Positions 46,292-55,979 of a stretch of DNA of 64,000 nucleotides are shown piece by piece; position 1 is the first letter of the stretch; every line of letters starts with the position of its first letter. The stretch is from CAYMEV01 sp964389675 [NCBI: uncultured Candidatus Sumerlaeota bacterium] (GTDB lineage: Bacteria; CAYMEV01). The position numbers and the translations under genes are program-made. The stretch is taken from NCBI GenBank assembly GCA_964389675.1, contig CAYMEV010000001.1:87765-151764 (forward strand). The letters run 5' to 3'. A model generated the notes under the pieces. That model saw nothing but the letters and a program-made list of their open reading frames with translations. It was not told the DNA's origin and made no database searches.

Positions 46292-47224
46292 ATGGATGAA
46301 TGGTTTGCAATTGCCAATCCAGCTGCGGGCGTCTCAGCATGCAGAAAGCTTCTGCCTGATATAACCGGGCTTCTCATCAAATATGGTATTAAATTCAAAA
46401 AAATTCTATCCGAAAAAAAGGAACATGCTGTAAAACTGGCTTATGATGCCTCCCGGGAAGGCTACAGGAAATTCATCAGCATAGGCGGGGATGGTACAGC
46501 CAATGAAATTGTTAACGGCATAAAAAAATATGCACAGAAGAGCATGCCTGATTTCGTGCTGGGAGTAATCCCGGCAGGAACAGGCAATGACTGGGGAAGA
46601 TCTTTCGGCCTGACAGGAGACCATGAGAATGCTGTCAGGGCGATAAAGAATGGCAGTACAAAGGTGCAGGACATCTGCAGGGCAACCTATATGTCCAGAG
46701 AAGGCATTATCAGTGAAAAATATTTTATAAATGTAGCAGGGGCAGGCTATGATGCTGATGTACTGTTCAGGACAGAAAAGATGAAGGCCGGAGGCCGAAA
46801 GGGAAGCTGGCTTTATTTTTATAATATTTTCGCATCTCTCTTTTCCTATGTACCAGCGGTCACCACCGTCAGGATAGACGGAGATGATGTAATAAAGGAA
46901 AAAGCCCTCTCAATTAATGCGGGCATAGGAAAATATAATGGCGGCGGTTTAATGCAGGTTCCCCATGCTGTCCTGGATGATGGGAACATAGCTGTTACAT
47001 TCATAGGGGATATAGGGAAAATCGGTATTTTAACCAATCTTCACAGGCTTAAAAACGGTAATATTAAAAACATCAGAAAGGTACAGCTTCTCAAAGGCAG
47101 GAAAATAGAAATATTTTCCGAGACAACAATGCTCTTTGAAGCAGATGGAGAAGCCCTGGGAGAAACACCTCTAACATTTGAAGTGGTCCCTGAAGCATTG
47201 AGGGTCATATCTGAACAGGCCTAA
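46292..47224 (+). CDS. Diacylglycerol kinase / YegS-type lipid kinase
   Basis: At 310 residues, this has the DAGK catalytic fold. Motif GGDGTANEIVNGI (about 68-80) binds nucleotide, GVIPAGTGNDWGRS (about 92-105) is the conserved glycine-rich loop, and a late ADGE (about 287-290) is the usual second catalytic element. It phosphorylates diacylglycerol or a related lipid on the cytoplasmic membrane face, recycling it to phosphatidic acid or acting on sphingoid-type lipids. It ends the plus-strand unit, followed by a terminator at 47262. Confidence 0.88.
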   Translation: MDEWFAIANPAAGVSACRKLLPDITGLLIKYGIKFKKILSEKKEHAVKLAYDASREGYRKFISIGGDGTANEIVNGIKKYAQKSMPDFVLGVIPAGTGNDWGRSFGLTGDHENAVRAIKNGSTKVQDICRATYMSREGIISEKYFINVAGAGYDADVLFRTEKMKAGGRKGSWLYFYNIFASLFSYVPAVTTVRIDGDDVIKEKALSINAGIGKYNGGGLMQVPHAVLDDGNIAVTFIGDIGKIGILTNLHRLKNGNIKNIRKVQLLKGRKIEIFSETTMLFEADGEALGETPLTFEVVPEALRVISEQA

Positions 47225-47261
47225 TCAGGCAACCCAATCATATAAAGCTCATTTTATAAGT

Positions 47262-47304
47262 ATGCCCCCTCATTATCATTGTGAGAGGGCATCCATCTTT
47301 TTTT
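47262..47304 (+). terminator. Terminator after the lipid kinase gene
   Basis: An 11-bp stem with one mismatch (47262-47272 with 47282-47292), a 9-nt loop, and a T7 run at 47298-47304 lie 37 nt beyond the stop of the lipid kinase. The T run overlaps the stop codon of the convergent TldE-like gene. Confidence 0.75.
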
Positions 47305-48682
47305 ATATGCTGCCGGCTATAAGATTCTTTACAAGCATTGTAGGTGCTCCTACATTACCCCCTCCGAAAAATGGGTGTATGGGTTCAAAAACCAGGTCAT
47401 TCCCGATGCACTCAATATTATTCAAAAAATCAAAAACATTAGACCCTATGTTTATGGTGCTAATAGGCCTGGTAATCTTTCCATCCTCTATCAGGACCCC
47501 ATCTCCGTTTATGCTGAAATCTCCTGAAACAAGGTTAATTCCTCTTACATCCAGCGGATTGTAGAAATAAAAGCCATATTTTATGCTCTTTATCATTTCC
47601 CCGGGGTCCGTGTCTCCACCCTTAACATAGAGATTTGAGAGCGAAGCAATAGGCAGTGAGTTAAAATGAGCCCGCCTGCTTGACCCTGTTGGAGAGGTGC
47701 TGTTCTTCCTTGCTGATTGAAGTGAATACAGATATGATTCGAGTTTGCCTTTATTAAGTATGCATACCTTTTTTGCTGCAACTCCTTCATCATCATACGG
47801 AGTGCTTTGATAACCCCTTGGCATTAAAGGGTCATCAATGATGGAGAGAAAATCTGGAGCGATCTTCTCTCCAAGCTTATCCTTAAAGACAGACATGTTT
47901 CTGTCTACCAGGTCTCCTATAAATCCGTTTGAAAGCCTGGAGAATATCTGGTTTGCGGCCTTGGAATGTATCAGAACTGTCATTTCTTCAGTCTTTAAGC
48001 CTTCTCCTCCGGCCGATATTATTACCTTTTTTGCTGCATCTTCCCCGAGAAAGACCGGATCAAAATCAGAAAAGTAAATGCCTCCTATCTCCGATGTCTT
48101 CATCTGACGGTTGTCGCCTTTCCCGCCTATAACAATATACATGCCTCTCCATTTTGTTGTCAGGTATTCTATATCAAGGCCGTTTGAGTTGGTTATGGAA
48201 TGCCTTGTAATTTTCTCTTCATATGATGAAACCCTGGATACCTTGATCATGTCAGAATAATCAAATGCAGCTTTTTCGACTGCCATTACCTTTTCAATCT
48301 TTGAATCAATGCTGTATTCATGTATCTGATGGTCAAAAAAGGGATTATCTGCTGATCTCCGGTTATAAATATCATCAGATTTAAGCTCCGGAGCGGGTTC
48401 AATATCCCTGTCCTCCGGCAGAAAGCCTATAATCTCTGATACATCCTCAATCATCTTAATTATGCTTTCCTTAAATATATTGTCCTTAAAACCGAAGCCG
48501 ACCCTGTTGCCCTTCCAGAACCTCACAGCAACCCCTGTTTCATTTTCTTTGTTCAAAAGCTCAAGGTTCTGGTGGCATACCGATATATTTATATTCTCTG
48601 ATTCAGTTTTATATACCTCACACCTGTCAAACCCCCTGCTTAAGGCAAGGTCTATGATCTGTTTATTGTTTAGCTTTTCCAT
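47303..48682 (-). CDS. tldE: TldE/PmbA-like partner of the TldD protease
   Basis: The 459-residue protein belongs to the TldD/PmbA family (PF01523). It lacks the HExxxH zinc motif and ends GAPTMLVKNL-IAGSI, as expected for the non-catalytic TldE/PmbA subunit. A Y-x-DDEGVAAKK segment (about 305) is conserved. TldD-TldE heterodimers degrade unfolded or modified peptides, including antitoxins and RiPP precursors, in the cytoplasm. It follows tldD by 11 nt and is the last gene of the long minus-strand run. No RiPP or toxin-antitoxin gene is seen nearby. Confidence 0.88.
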   Translation of the reverse strand: MEKLNNKQIIDLALSRGFDRCEVYKTESENINISVCHQNLELLNKENETGVAVRFWKGNRVGFGFKDNIFKESIIKMIEDVSEIIGFLPEDRDIEPAPELKSDDIYNRRSADNPFFDHQIHEYSIDSKIEKVMAVEKAAFDYSDMIKVSRVSSYEEKITRHSITNSNGLDIEYLTTKWRGMYIVIGGKGDNRQMKTSEIGGIYFSDFDPVFLGEDAAKKVIISAGGEGLKTEEMTVLIHSKAANQIFSRLSNGFIGDLVDRNMSVFKDKLGEKIAPDFLSIIDDPLMPRGYQSTPYDDEGVAAKKVCILNKGKLESYLYSLQSARKNSTSPTGSSRRAHFNSLPIASLSNLYVKGGDTDPGEMIKSIKYGFYFYNPLDVRGINLVSGDFSINGDGVLIEDGKITRPISTINIGSNVFDFLNNIECIGNDLVFEPIHPFFGGGNVGAPTMLVKNLIAGSI

Positions 48683-48693
48683 TGCTCTCCTCC

Positions 48694-50091
48694 TTATCGC
48701 TTTTCAGTTCCGCCAACTATTATGGCTGGTATCCTCAAAGTTGGGCATCCCATATCTGCAGGCACAAACTGGTTTACTTTTCCGCATCCTCCGAGCCCTG
48801 AACTGAATTCCAGATCATCTGCAATCATATCAATCTCCCTTAATACTTTGGGGCCATTGCCGGTCAGCACTGCTCCTCGAACAGGTTCTGTAAGCTTGCC
48901 GTTCTCAATGATATACCCGACATGCACATTAAAGCTGAAATCCCCCTTTGCTGAATCAACAATTCCTCCTCCGACGCTCTTAACAAACAGCCCTTTTTTA
49001 ACAGACTCAATTATTTCATCAGGCCTGTCCGGCCCCCTGTCAAGGTACAGATTGCTCTGCCTTGGTATTGGCATATACCTGAAATTTTCCCTTCTTCCGT
49101 TTCCTGTGCATTTTCCTGTGAATTTTCCGCTTAAGCGGTCTGAAAGATAGTTTTTAAGAACTCCCTTTTCTATTGCATATGTCTTCTGTCCCAAAGTTCC
49201 TTCATCATCATATACAAAACTTCCCTTCTTTCTTTCCACTGTAGGGTCATCAATGATCGATACTATTGGTGATGCAACATTTTTCCCAACCTTGTCGCGG
49301 TAGACAGATATGCCCTTTCTGATAAAATCTGCTTCAAGGCCATGCCCGCATGCTTCATGAAAGACCGCCCCGGTCCCGCCTGAGCCATTCCCGACAACTA
49401 CTGTCATTTCGCCTGCCGGCGATGGCTTTGCATAAAGCATTGTAAGAGCTACATCACATACCTTTTTCGCAATATCTTCCGGTATATGCCTGGTATATAT
49501 TGATGCATCATCATAAACACCGAATCCATCTGTTGATATGAAGGATTTTCCTTTATCCTTCACCACTACGCTGATCTTAAACTCCGTAATATTCCTGTCT
49601 TCTTTTATAAAATCGCCGTCAAGATTGAGAAGGGTTATCTTTCTCAGGTACTCATAATATCCCACTATCACCTGTACTATCTTATCAGAATAATTCCAGG
49701 CAAAATCATTCCCCCTTTTTATATAATCGAGCTTGTCCTGAAGAGATACTGAAAATGTAGGCTCCTTCAGGTCAAATCTCCTTATCTCATTATTTTTAAG
49801 TGAGACAGTCCTGTCTGAACTGTTTACGGCTGATATATTCCTGGCTTCCCTTGCAGCAGATTCAAGGCCCTTCTCAGTCACATCGCTGGTGGAAACATAA
49901 TAGGTCTGGGAATCCTTAACCAGCCTTATACCGAGCCCTGAACTTGCTCCGGGTGTTATACTCTTGAACTCCCTGTCCCTCATCTGTATATTGAGAGTCT
50001 GCCAGTCCTCAATAAAGATATCTGCAAGGTCTGTTCCTCTGTCGGCTGATGAGGAGAGATGCCTTAATAAGATCCTTTTATCTATTTCCAT
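48694..50091 (-). CDS. tldD: TldD metalloprotease
   Basis: This 465-residue protein has the active-site helix HEACGHGLEAD with zinc ligands H245 and H250 and catalytic E246. It also has the conserved FVYDDEGTLGQKT segment (about 290) and the C-terminal GGCGKVNQ element. With its TldE-like neighbour it forms a heterodimeric peptidase with the cleft at the interface. The gene is 11 nt after lipA and 11 nt before the TldE-like gene, so the three are probably co-transcribed. Confidence 0.93.
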   Translation of the reverse strand: MEIDKRILLRHLSSSADRGTDLADIFIEDWQTLNIQMRDREFKSITPGASSGLGIRLVKDSQTYYVSTSDVTEKGLESAAREARNISAVNSSDRTVSLKNNEIRRFDLKEPTFSVSLQDKLDYIKRGNDFAWNYSDKIVQVIVGYYEYLRKITLLNLDGDFIKEDRNITEFKISVVVKDKGKSFISTDGFGVYDDASIYTRHIPEDIAKKVCDVALTMLYAKPSPAGEMTVVVGNGSGGTGAVFHEACGHGLEADFIRKGISVYRDKVGKNVASPIVSIIDDPTVERKKGSFVYDDEGTLGQKTYAIEKGVLKNYLSDRLSGKFTGKCTGNGRRENFRYMPIPRQSNLYLDRGPDRPDEIIESVKKGLFVKSVGGGIVDSAKGDFSFNVHVGYIIENGKLTEPVRGAVLTGNGPKVLREIDMIADDLEFSSGLGGCGKVNQFVPADMGCPTLRIPAIIVGGTEKR

Positions 50092-50102
50092 AGAAACCTC
50101 CT

Positions 50103-50963
50103 TTAATTATTTTTGATTTTATTGAATACACTGGAAGCATTATATGAACTCCTGACAAAGGGGCCGCTTATCACATGCCTGATCCCCATACCATATGCAG
50201 TTTCTTCCAGCTCTTTGAATTCGCCTGGCGTATAGAACTTCTTCTCAGGATAATTATATCTGGATGGTGATATATACTGGCCTATAGTAATAATATCCAC
50301 ATAATCACTTACTGCCTGAAAAAGCTCCCTTATTTCTTCCGGCTTTTCACCAAGGCCTACCATAATGCCTGTTTTCACATATATGTTATCTGAGTATTCT
50401 TTTGCTGTCCTGAGGATATTCAGTGACCTGTCAAAGTCTGCCTGGGGCCTGACATTGCTGTATAATGACCTGACCGTTTCCAGATTGTGGTTTATTATGT
50501 CGGGCCTGTTTTCAAGGACTTTAAACAGGGAATCCTGATCACCTTTAAAATCAGGTATCAGAACCTCAACCTTAAGCTGGCTGAGCTGGCCTTTCAGTAA
50601 ATCGATTACCCTGCAGAACTGGCCTGCCCCGCCGTCAGGCAGGTCATCCCGGGTAACAGAGGTTATAACCACGTATCTTAAACCAAGATCCCTGACCATA
50701 TTCAATATCATACCGGGTTCATCTTCTGAAACAGTGTCCGGACTGCCATGGCCAACTGCACAAAAACTGCAGTTTCTGGTACAGTTCTTCCCCAGTATCA
50801 TAAAGGTTGCCGTCTTTTTTTCAAAACACTCAGATATATTTGGACACCTTGCTTCTTCGCAGACCGTATGCAGCTTGTATGCCCTCAGCCTCTTTTTTAT
50901 ATCCCTGGTTTTTGCAGGATCCCTGTTCTTTTTCATCCAATCAGGCAATTTATGATTATTCAT
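50103..50963 (-). CDS. lipA: Lipoyl synthase
   Basis: A 286-residue radical-SAM enzyme. It has both iron-sulfur sites: the auxiliary cluster C35-x4-C40-x5-C46 and the SAM cluster C61-x3-C65-x2-C68. The RSSYNAS motif at the C-terminus supplies the conserved serine ligand. LipA inserts two sulfur atoms into octanoyl groups of lipoyl domains (pyruvate and 2-oxoacid dehydrogenases, glycine cleavage). No lipB, lplA or lipoyl-domain protein lies in the window. The start overlaps the SPOR gene by four bases. Confidence 0.96.
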   Translation of the reverse strand: MNNHKLPDWMKKNRDPAKTRDIKKRLRAYKLHTVCEEARCPNISECFEKKTATFMILGKNCTRNCSFCAVGHGSPDTVSEDEPGMILNMVRDLGLRYVVITSVTRDDLPDGGAGQFCRVIDLLKGQLSQLKVEVLIPDFKGDQDSLFKVLENRPDIINHNLETVRSLYSNVRPQADFDRSLNILRTAKEYSDNIYVKTGIMVGLGEKPEEIRELFQAVSDYVDIITIGQYISPSRYNYPEKKFYTPGEFKELEETAYGMGIRHVISGPFVRSSYNASSVFNKIKNN

Positions 50964-51415
50964 CTGTTCAAAACCTCGTATGAGCTGACCTTAAAATGCT
51001 TCTTAAGCCTTTCTCCAAGAATTTCTGCCTTTTCCATAGTTTCGCAGGGGCTTATTATGATACAATAGCCTTCTTTATTCCTGGCATAGTCTATTTTGTA
51101 TGAAAACTTCAGGTCATTGACAATTTCTTCCCTCTGAGAATTAAAGAAGGCCCTTGCGTCTTTCTCAGAGTCAAAACAGCCGATTGCAACACTCAAACAG
51201 CTTCCCGGCGGCTGCTGTTCCTGGCTTATGGAGCTTTCGATAGCACTGTCTATCTCCTCTTCAATTATCAGTATATCTTCGGGTTTTGAATTTTTAATAT
51301 CCTCTTTTTTGTTTAAATTAAGCTGGTATAGATATGCAAAAACAGCAAATGCTATTAGCAGGAAAATATAGGCAACATATACTTTTCTGATAATGTTCGC
51401 AGGCTGATTGTTCAT
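50960..51415 (-). CDS. SPOR-domain membrane protein
   Basis: The 151-residue protein has one transmembrane helix (about 10-28), an acidic linker and a C-terminal SPOR-type domain (about 72-150: CLSVAIGCFDSEKDARAFF ... YCIIISPCETMEKAEIL). SPOR domains bind peptidoglycan lacking stem peptides and often localise to septa. It would sit in the inner membrane with the domain in the periplasm. It overlaps lipA by four bases. The domain is short and diverged, so the family call is moderate. Confidence 0.75.
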   Translation of the reverse strand: MNNQPANIIRKVYVAYIFLLIAFAVFAYLYQLNLNKKEDIKNSKPEDILIIEEEIDSAIESSISQEQQPPGSCLSVAIGCFDSEKDARAFFNSQREEIVNDLKFSYKIDYARNKEGYCIIISPCETMEKAEILGERLKKHFKVSSYEVLNR

Positions 51416-51421
51416 AGCATG

Positions 51422-52531
51422 TCACAGTTTCTCGATAGTGGCCTGGACCTCTCTGGATTTCTCAAGAACATTCGGAAGAATATCCTTGGAGAGATACGAA
51501 TGGCATATGGTAATGAATTCTTCTGATATCTGATCGAAGATCTCTCTTAAAACAAGTATCATTGATTTTTCATTGTCTGATTTTATGCTTTCGAACAGAG
51601 ATCTGGGTTCAAAAAACCCTTCCTTATAAAAAACATTCTTATCTATTAGATCGTGATATTTCTTGAATATCGGATCAAGCCTGTCCCTTATTATTGTTTC
51701 TCTGTCCTTGCCAAATTCCTTCCCCAGAAGATCATATGTAAGGATAAAAAATTCATTGTATTTCTCTATAAATTTATAGGCATATGGATAGAGGTCCTTG
51801 TAATTATCAGCCTTTTTTGAAATATTTATCTTATCCAGAAGCCTTATGGTTATAAGCCTCCATAAAATATTGCATACTTCAAAGCTTGATATATCATCAA
51901 AACTATTTGAAAATTCCATTATTTCCGCAGGCTCTTCAAGTTTCTGAATCACCTGGTATTCTTTCTGGGTCAGATCAATATCCTTGATGATCCTGCCAAA
52001 GTTAAAGGACCTTCTGATTTTCATTGGATATTGGAAAAGCACGCTGTCTATTCTGCTCCAGGAGTGGAATCTTCTCATACCTTCCAGGATAAGGTTAGGA
52101 ACATATATCTGAAAATCTATCAGGTTTTCATCATCGAGGTGAGGTTTTATCTGGAAAACATATTTTCCCGTCTTCCATTTAAAAAGTGAAATAATATTTT
52201 GCTTAACCTGGAATCTGACTGCATTTATAAGGTCTTCCCCCTTTATGGCCCCCATTTCCACAAGGATCGTCCCCTGCTTTTTGGCCTTTGATATCATCTT
52301 TGATGATTGATGGTACTGGTCAATTGTAATAAGCCCTTCTTTCAGGAGGACCTCCCCCAGCCTGTCGTCATTCTGGTTCGAAAGGGCGAAAACCACATTG
52401 CCGTTCCTGAAATAGACAGTTTTTAATATATTATAATCCTTCAGGTAAAGTACGCCTGTTTCCTTCTGCGAAAAGATGAAATAAAGCACATCACCGAAGT
52501 TGGTCGGGGTTATAACTCCTTCAATATCCAT
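51422..52531 (-). CDS. DUF4388 (PATAN) domain protein
   Basis: At 369 residues, with an N-terminal DUF4388/PATAN domain (about 1-150). The ETGVLYLKDYNILKTVYFRNGNVVFALS segment is its usual strand-turn-strand signature, followed by the RLGEVLLKEGLI, GTILVEMGAI helical part and the FKWKTGKYVF strand. The C-terminal ~200 residues are helical and unrecognised. PATAN domains occur in signalling proteins, often with GGDEF or receiver domains, and may mediate protein-protein contact. It lies four nucleotides after the GGDEF gene, so the pair may act together. Confidence 0.8.
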   Translation of the reverse strand: MDIEGVITPTNFGDVLYFIFSQKETGVLYLKDYNILKTVYFRNGNVVFALSNQNDDRLGEVLLKEGLITIDQYHQSSKMISKAKKQGTILVEMGAIKGEDLINAVRFQVKQNIISLFKWKTGKYVFQIKPHLDDENLIDFQIYVPNLILEGMRRFHSWSRIDSVLFQYPMKIRRSFNFGRIIKDIDLTQKEYQVIQKLEEPAEIMEFSNSFDDISSFEVCNILWRLITIRLLDKINISKKADNYKDLYPYAYKFIEKYNEFFILTYDLLGKEFGKDRETIIRDRLDPIFKKYHDLIDKNVFYKEGFFEPRSLFESIKSDNEKSMILVLREIFDQISEEFITICHSYLSKDILPNVLEKSREVQATIEKL

Positions 52532-52535
52532 AATC

Positions 52536-53918
52536 CTATTTCCTTTTTATGTATTTTTCTATTCTGTTCTTGCCTTTTTGCTTTGCCAGATACATAGCCT
52601 GGTCAGAGTTGGCAAGAAGCTCATTGGAATCGCCGCCATGCTCCGGGTAGGATGCAATCCCCATTGTAACCGAAATATTGAGATCCCTTTCGATATTATC
52701 AAAATGAATCGGCTGTTTTTCTATAGAACTTCTTATCCTCTCTGCAACAAGATGTGCACCATCAATATCAGTAAGAGGAAGAATTATTGAGAATTCATCA
52801 CCGCCAAACCTGAACACCCTGTCAAAAGCCCTTATAGAGATCTTGAGTATTTCCGAGATCTTTTTGATAACCTTTGAACCTGTAAGATGTCCATAGCTGT
52901 CATTAACCTCTTTCAGATTATCTATATCGAGAAAGATAATCGAAAAGCAGCTGTTCTTGGCTTTTGATGAGGCGATAAGCCTGTCTATGAAACGTTCAAG
53001 GTATCTCCTGTTATAAACGGTTGTCAGGTCATCCACATAAGTAAGCTGCTTTGTAAGCTCATATCTTTCATAGTTCTTAAAGAATGCCCTGTATAAAGTC
53101 AGCATATTGTTTATTATCCTTACATCATCGTCATTGAATGAAGAGTGTTTTGCCAGTATCAGAAGCGCTACAAAAAGGTCTGATATGTGGAGCTTAATGA
53201 TAAGATAGTGGTAGTCTTCAGAAACCCCCATCCTTTTTGAAAGGTTCTTTGATTCCTTGTCCGTCAAAAAGTATGAATCGCCTGTAACGAGATATCTTTT
53301 GAATGCAAGTATATAATCATCCAGGTCTACAAGAGCGTCAGTTTCAATATTCTTCCCCAGGTGCACAACCGGAGATTCATAGATTTCTTCAACATTCTTC
53401 TTGAGTATGGAAAAGCCGAATTGACTGCTGCTGACATTAACACTTGAGTCAACTACCATGTTCAGGATCCCGAGAATATCAACAGATTCGATCAGAAGAT
53501 AAATAAGCTTTGAATAATTGAACCCCTTGATAGCATTCTCATTAATAATATCATCAATTATCCGTTCAATTCTTGTAAGGTCATCACAGAAGAAATACTG
53601 GTTATACCCTTTAGCTATGACATGCAGAGCGATCTCCCTGTCAAATTTCTCGCTGAAGATGCAGATATTAAACTCCTTGCCTGAAAAAAGGTTCTCTACC
53701 AGTTTGTCCCTCTTAATTAGCTCATAATCCACTATGTAGTAGTTCTCCAGCTCAAACTGATCAAAGAAGCTCTGAAGCTCATAGCTGAATGAAATTACCC
53801 TTGATATTATGTTAAGGCTGTCGGTCTCATGGGAAGACTTCTCTACCCTTGACCTTATGGTATCTATCCTGGCCTGATCATTGCTGAAGATGTATACGGT
53901 TTTAATTACAAGGTTCAA
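52536..53918 (-). CDS. GGDEF diguanylate cyclase
   Basis: This 460-residue protein has an N-terminal region (about 1-125) that looks like a receiver-type alpha/beta fold without an obvious phosphoacceptor. A GAF-like middle (about 140-285) follows, then a GGDEF domain (about 295-455) with intact FGGDEF. An RAFD sequence exactly five residues before GGDEF is the RxxD inhibitory site, so product inhibition is expected. It makes cyclic di-GMP from GTP. It lies next to the slipin gene (3-nt gap) and the DUF4388 gene. Confidence 0.9.
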   Translation of the reverse strand: MNLVIKTVYIFSNDQARIDTIRSRVEKSSHETDSLNIISRVISFSYELQSFFDQFELENYYIVDYELIKRDKLVENLFSGKEFNICIFSEKFDREIALHVIAKGYNQYFFCDDLTRIERIIDDIINENAIKGFNYSKLIYLLIESVDILGILNMVVDSSVNVSSSQFGFSILKKNVEEIYESPVVHLGKNIETDALVDLDDYILAFKRYLVTGDSYFLTDKESKNLSKRMGVSEDYHYLIIKLHISDLFVALLILAKHSSFNDDDVRIINNMLTLYRAFFKNYERYELTKQLTYVDDLTTVYNRRYLERFIDRLIASSKAKNSCFSIIFLDIDNLKEVNDSYGHLTGSKVIKKISEILKISIRAFDRVFRFGGDEFSIILPLTDIDGAHLVAERIRSSIEKQPIHFDNIERDLNISVTMGIASYPEHGGDSNELLANSDQAMYLAKQKGKNRIEKYIKRK

Positions 53919-53921
53919 CAG

Positions 53922-54680
53922 CTACTTGTTTCCTTCCTTCTGATGCAAAAAGGTTTTTAGGAGTTCAATAGGTATAGGGAATACTACAGTTGAATTGTTT
54001 TCTGCCGAGATTTCAACGAGTGTCTGAAGATATCTCATTTGTATGGCGACAGGCCTGTCTTCCAATACTTTTGATGCAAGAGCAAGCTTTTCCGATGCCT
54101 GATATTCACCCTCAGCGGATATGACCTTTGCCCTTCTTTCCCTCTCAGCTTGTGCCTGCCGGGCCATTGCCCTCTGCATATCTGTGGGGATCTCAACATG
54201 CTTTATCTCGACTGCTGTTACCTTAATGCCCCATGGATCCGTCTGCTCATCCAGGATCTTCTGAAGCTTGGTATTTATCTTTTCCCTTGAAGCCAGAAGC
54301 TCATCAAGCTCACTCTCTCCCAGTATGGAGCGAAGTGTCGTCTGGGCAAGCTGGCTTGTTGCATAAAGGAAATTATCCACCTTTATGACTGCATCAATAG
54401 GATTCATTACCTTGAAATATACGACAGCATTGACGGTTGCTGTAACATTGTCCTTTGTAATAATGTCCTGGGACGGAACATCCATTGTTACAATACGCAG
54501 GCTGACACGTACGATCTGGTCAAAAGGGTAAAATACTATGATCAACCCGGGTCCCTTTGGTTCCTTTAATACCCTTCCAAGCCTGAATATGACACCCTTT
54601 TCATACTCTTTCAGTATCTTGACACATGAAAAGATATAGAAGAAGAATATTGCTATAGCGATATAAAAGATCTGAGGCAT
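53922..54680 (-). CDS. Slipin (SPFH/Band 7 membrane protein)
   Basis: The 252-residue protein has an N-terminal membrane hairpin or helix (about 5-20), then the SPFH domain with the [13 protein letters not shown] start and the VDVPSQ-type [15 protein letters not shown]. The [18 protein letters not shown] segment and the [17 protein letters not shown] coiled-coil are typical. Slipins form oligomeric scaffolds in the inner membrane, commonly paired with NfeD-type proteases that cleave the stomatin-type C-terminus. The partner is the adjacent gene at 54693, 12 nt upstream. Confidence 0.93.
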   Translation of the reverse strand: MPQIFYIAIAIFFFYIFSCVKILKEYEKGVIFRLGRVLKEPKGPGLIIVFYPFDQIVRVSLRIVTMDVPSQDIITKDNVTATVNAVVYFKVMNPIDAVIKVDNFLYATSQLAQTTLRSILGESELDELLASREKINTKLQKILDEQTDPWGIKVTAVEIKHVEIPTDMQRAMARQAQAERERRAKVISAEGEYQASEKLALASKVLEDRPVAIQMRYLQTLVEISAENNSTVVFPIPIELLKTFLHQKEGNK

Positions 54681-54692
54681 TTTTCTTTCCCC

Positions 54693-55979
54693 CTATTTTA
54701 TTTTTTTTACAATTATTACTTTATCCTTTTTTTCTGAGATTTCAACCAAATCTCCCTCTTTCAGTTCATCCTCTGAATTTACAACCCAGTATGAACCGTC
54801 AAAGTATATGAATATATCATTATTATCAACTCTTCTTATTCTGGTTTTCTGCCCGATAAAATTATCAAATGAGAGATAATCTCCCCTTTTAAATATTTTC
54901 AGGGTTGAAAAAGCAATCAGAAGGACTATAAAGAATAAACCCAAAGCAATGCCGAAAAGAAGTGATCTGGAGACATAAAGCCCTGTTTCAGCTTTGTCAA
55001 AGAGCATTATCCCGCCCAGTATAAAGGAGATTATACCTCCAATGCCAAAAATTCCAAAATCAGGCCTCATTATCTCAATGAAAAAGAAAAGGAAAGAAAG
55101 CAGAATGAGTGACAGCCCCGCGACAGATATGGGAAGCACCTGGCTTGCAAAGAAACCAAGGACCAGGAAGATGCTTCCAATAACCCCCGGGAAGATAAGC
55201 CCTGGATTGGTGATCTCAATAAAAAGGCCGAGCATTCCAAGTGAAAGGAATATCATAAAGAGATTCGGGTTCTGAAGGTAGCCGAGCACAACCTCAGAGA
55301 ATGTCTTCTCTATTACTATGGTTTTACGGTTTTTTGTCATGATCTCAAGCTCAAGATTATTCTTTTTAATGACCCTGCCGTCAATCTGATCCAGAAGGTG
55401 GTTTGTGTCTTTTGCATATATATCAATTACCTTAAGCTCAAGTGCTTCACTTGCTGTAATATTAAAGCTCTCTGTAACTGCTTTTTCATACCACACGGCA
55501 TTCCTGCCCTTTTCTTCAGCTATGGATTTAATCTTTGCGATCAATGCGTTTGTAATTTTCTGCTTGAGAGTCTCATCGATCTCCTTTCCTTCTGCACTGA
55601 CCGGCTGTGCGCTTCCTATGTTTGTCTGAGGAGCCATGGCTGCAATGTCAGCAGAGGCAACTATAAAAACCCCTGCTGAGTTAGCGCCTCCGCCCTGGGG
55701 ATAAACATATATTACAATGCACATCGGCGCATTGATTATCTCTATCAGTATTTTTTCCATAGTGCTGACAAGGCCTCCGGGTGTATTAAGCCTTATGACA
55801 AGAAGGTCACTCCCGCCTTTGTCCGCCATATCTATTGCTCTTGTTATATACCTGTGGGTAACAGGTCCAATCACATCATCAACATCAGCTATGTATATTT
55901 CTCCTGCAGATGAAAATGAATAAAAGACAAGAGATAAAAGGATTAATATTATTGTTTTACATCGCATAGTTCCCGCCAT
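54693..55979 (-). CDS. NfeD-family membrane serine protease (ClpP-class, STOPP)
   Basis: A 428-residue long-form NfeD. A signal peptide (about 1-25) is followed by a ClpP/crotonase-fold protease domain (about 27-210) with nucleophile S101 in ANSAGVF and a candidate lysine base near 141, then four or five transmembrane helices (about 235-370) and a C-terminal OB-fold NfeD domain (about 370-428). The protease should act in the periplasm or membrane. ATG at 55979 overlaps the upstream parvulin gene; an in-frame ATG at 55967 is also possible. The slipin gene follows immediately. Confidence 0.92.
   Translation of the reverse strand: MAGTMRCKTIILILLSLVFYSFSSAGEIYIADVDDVIGPVTHRYITRAIDMADKGGSDLLVIRLNTPGGLVSTMEKILIEIINAPMCIVIYVYPQGGGANSAGVFIVASADIAAMAPQTNIGSAQPVSAEGKEIDETLKQKITNALIAKIKSIAEEKGRNAVWYEKAVTESFNITASEALELKVIDIYAKDTNHLLDQIDGRVIKKNNLELEIMTKNRKTIVIEKTFSEVVLGYLQNPNLFMIFLSLGMLGLFIEITNPGLIFPGVIGSIFLVLGFFASQVLPISVAGLSLILLSFLFFFIEIMRPDFGIFGIGGIISFILGGIMLFDKAETGLYVSRSLLFGIALGLFFIVLLIAFSTLKIFKRGDYLSFDNFIGQKTRIRRVDNNDIFIYFDGSYWVVNSEDELKEGDLVEISEKKDKVIIVKKIK

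Noticed and set aside
47303-50091. TldD/TldE pair as part of a RiPP or microcin cluster
   Set aside because: No precursor peptide, tailoring enzyme or exporter is nearby; the pair sits in a housekeeping run with lipA.
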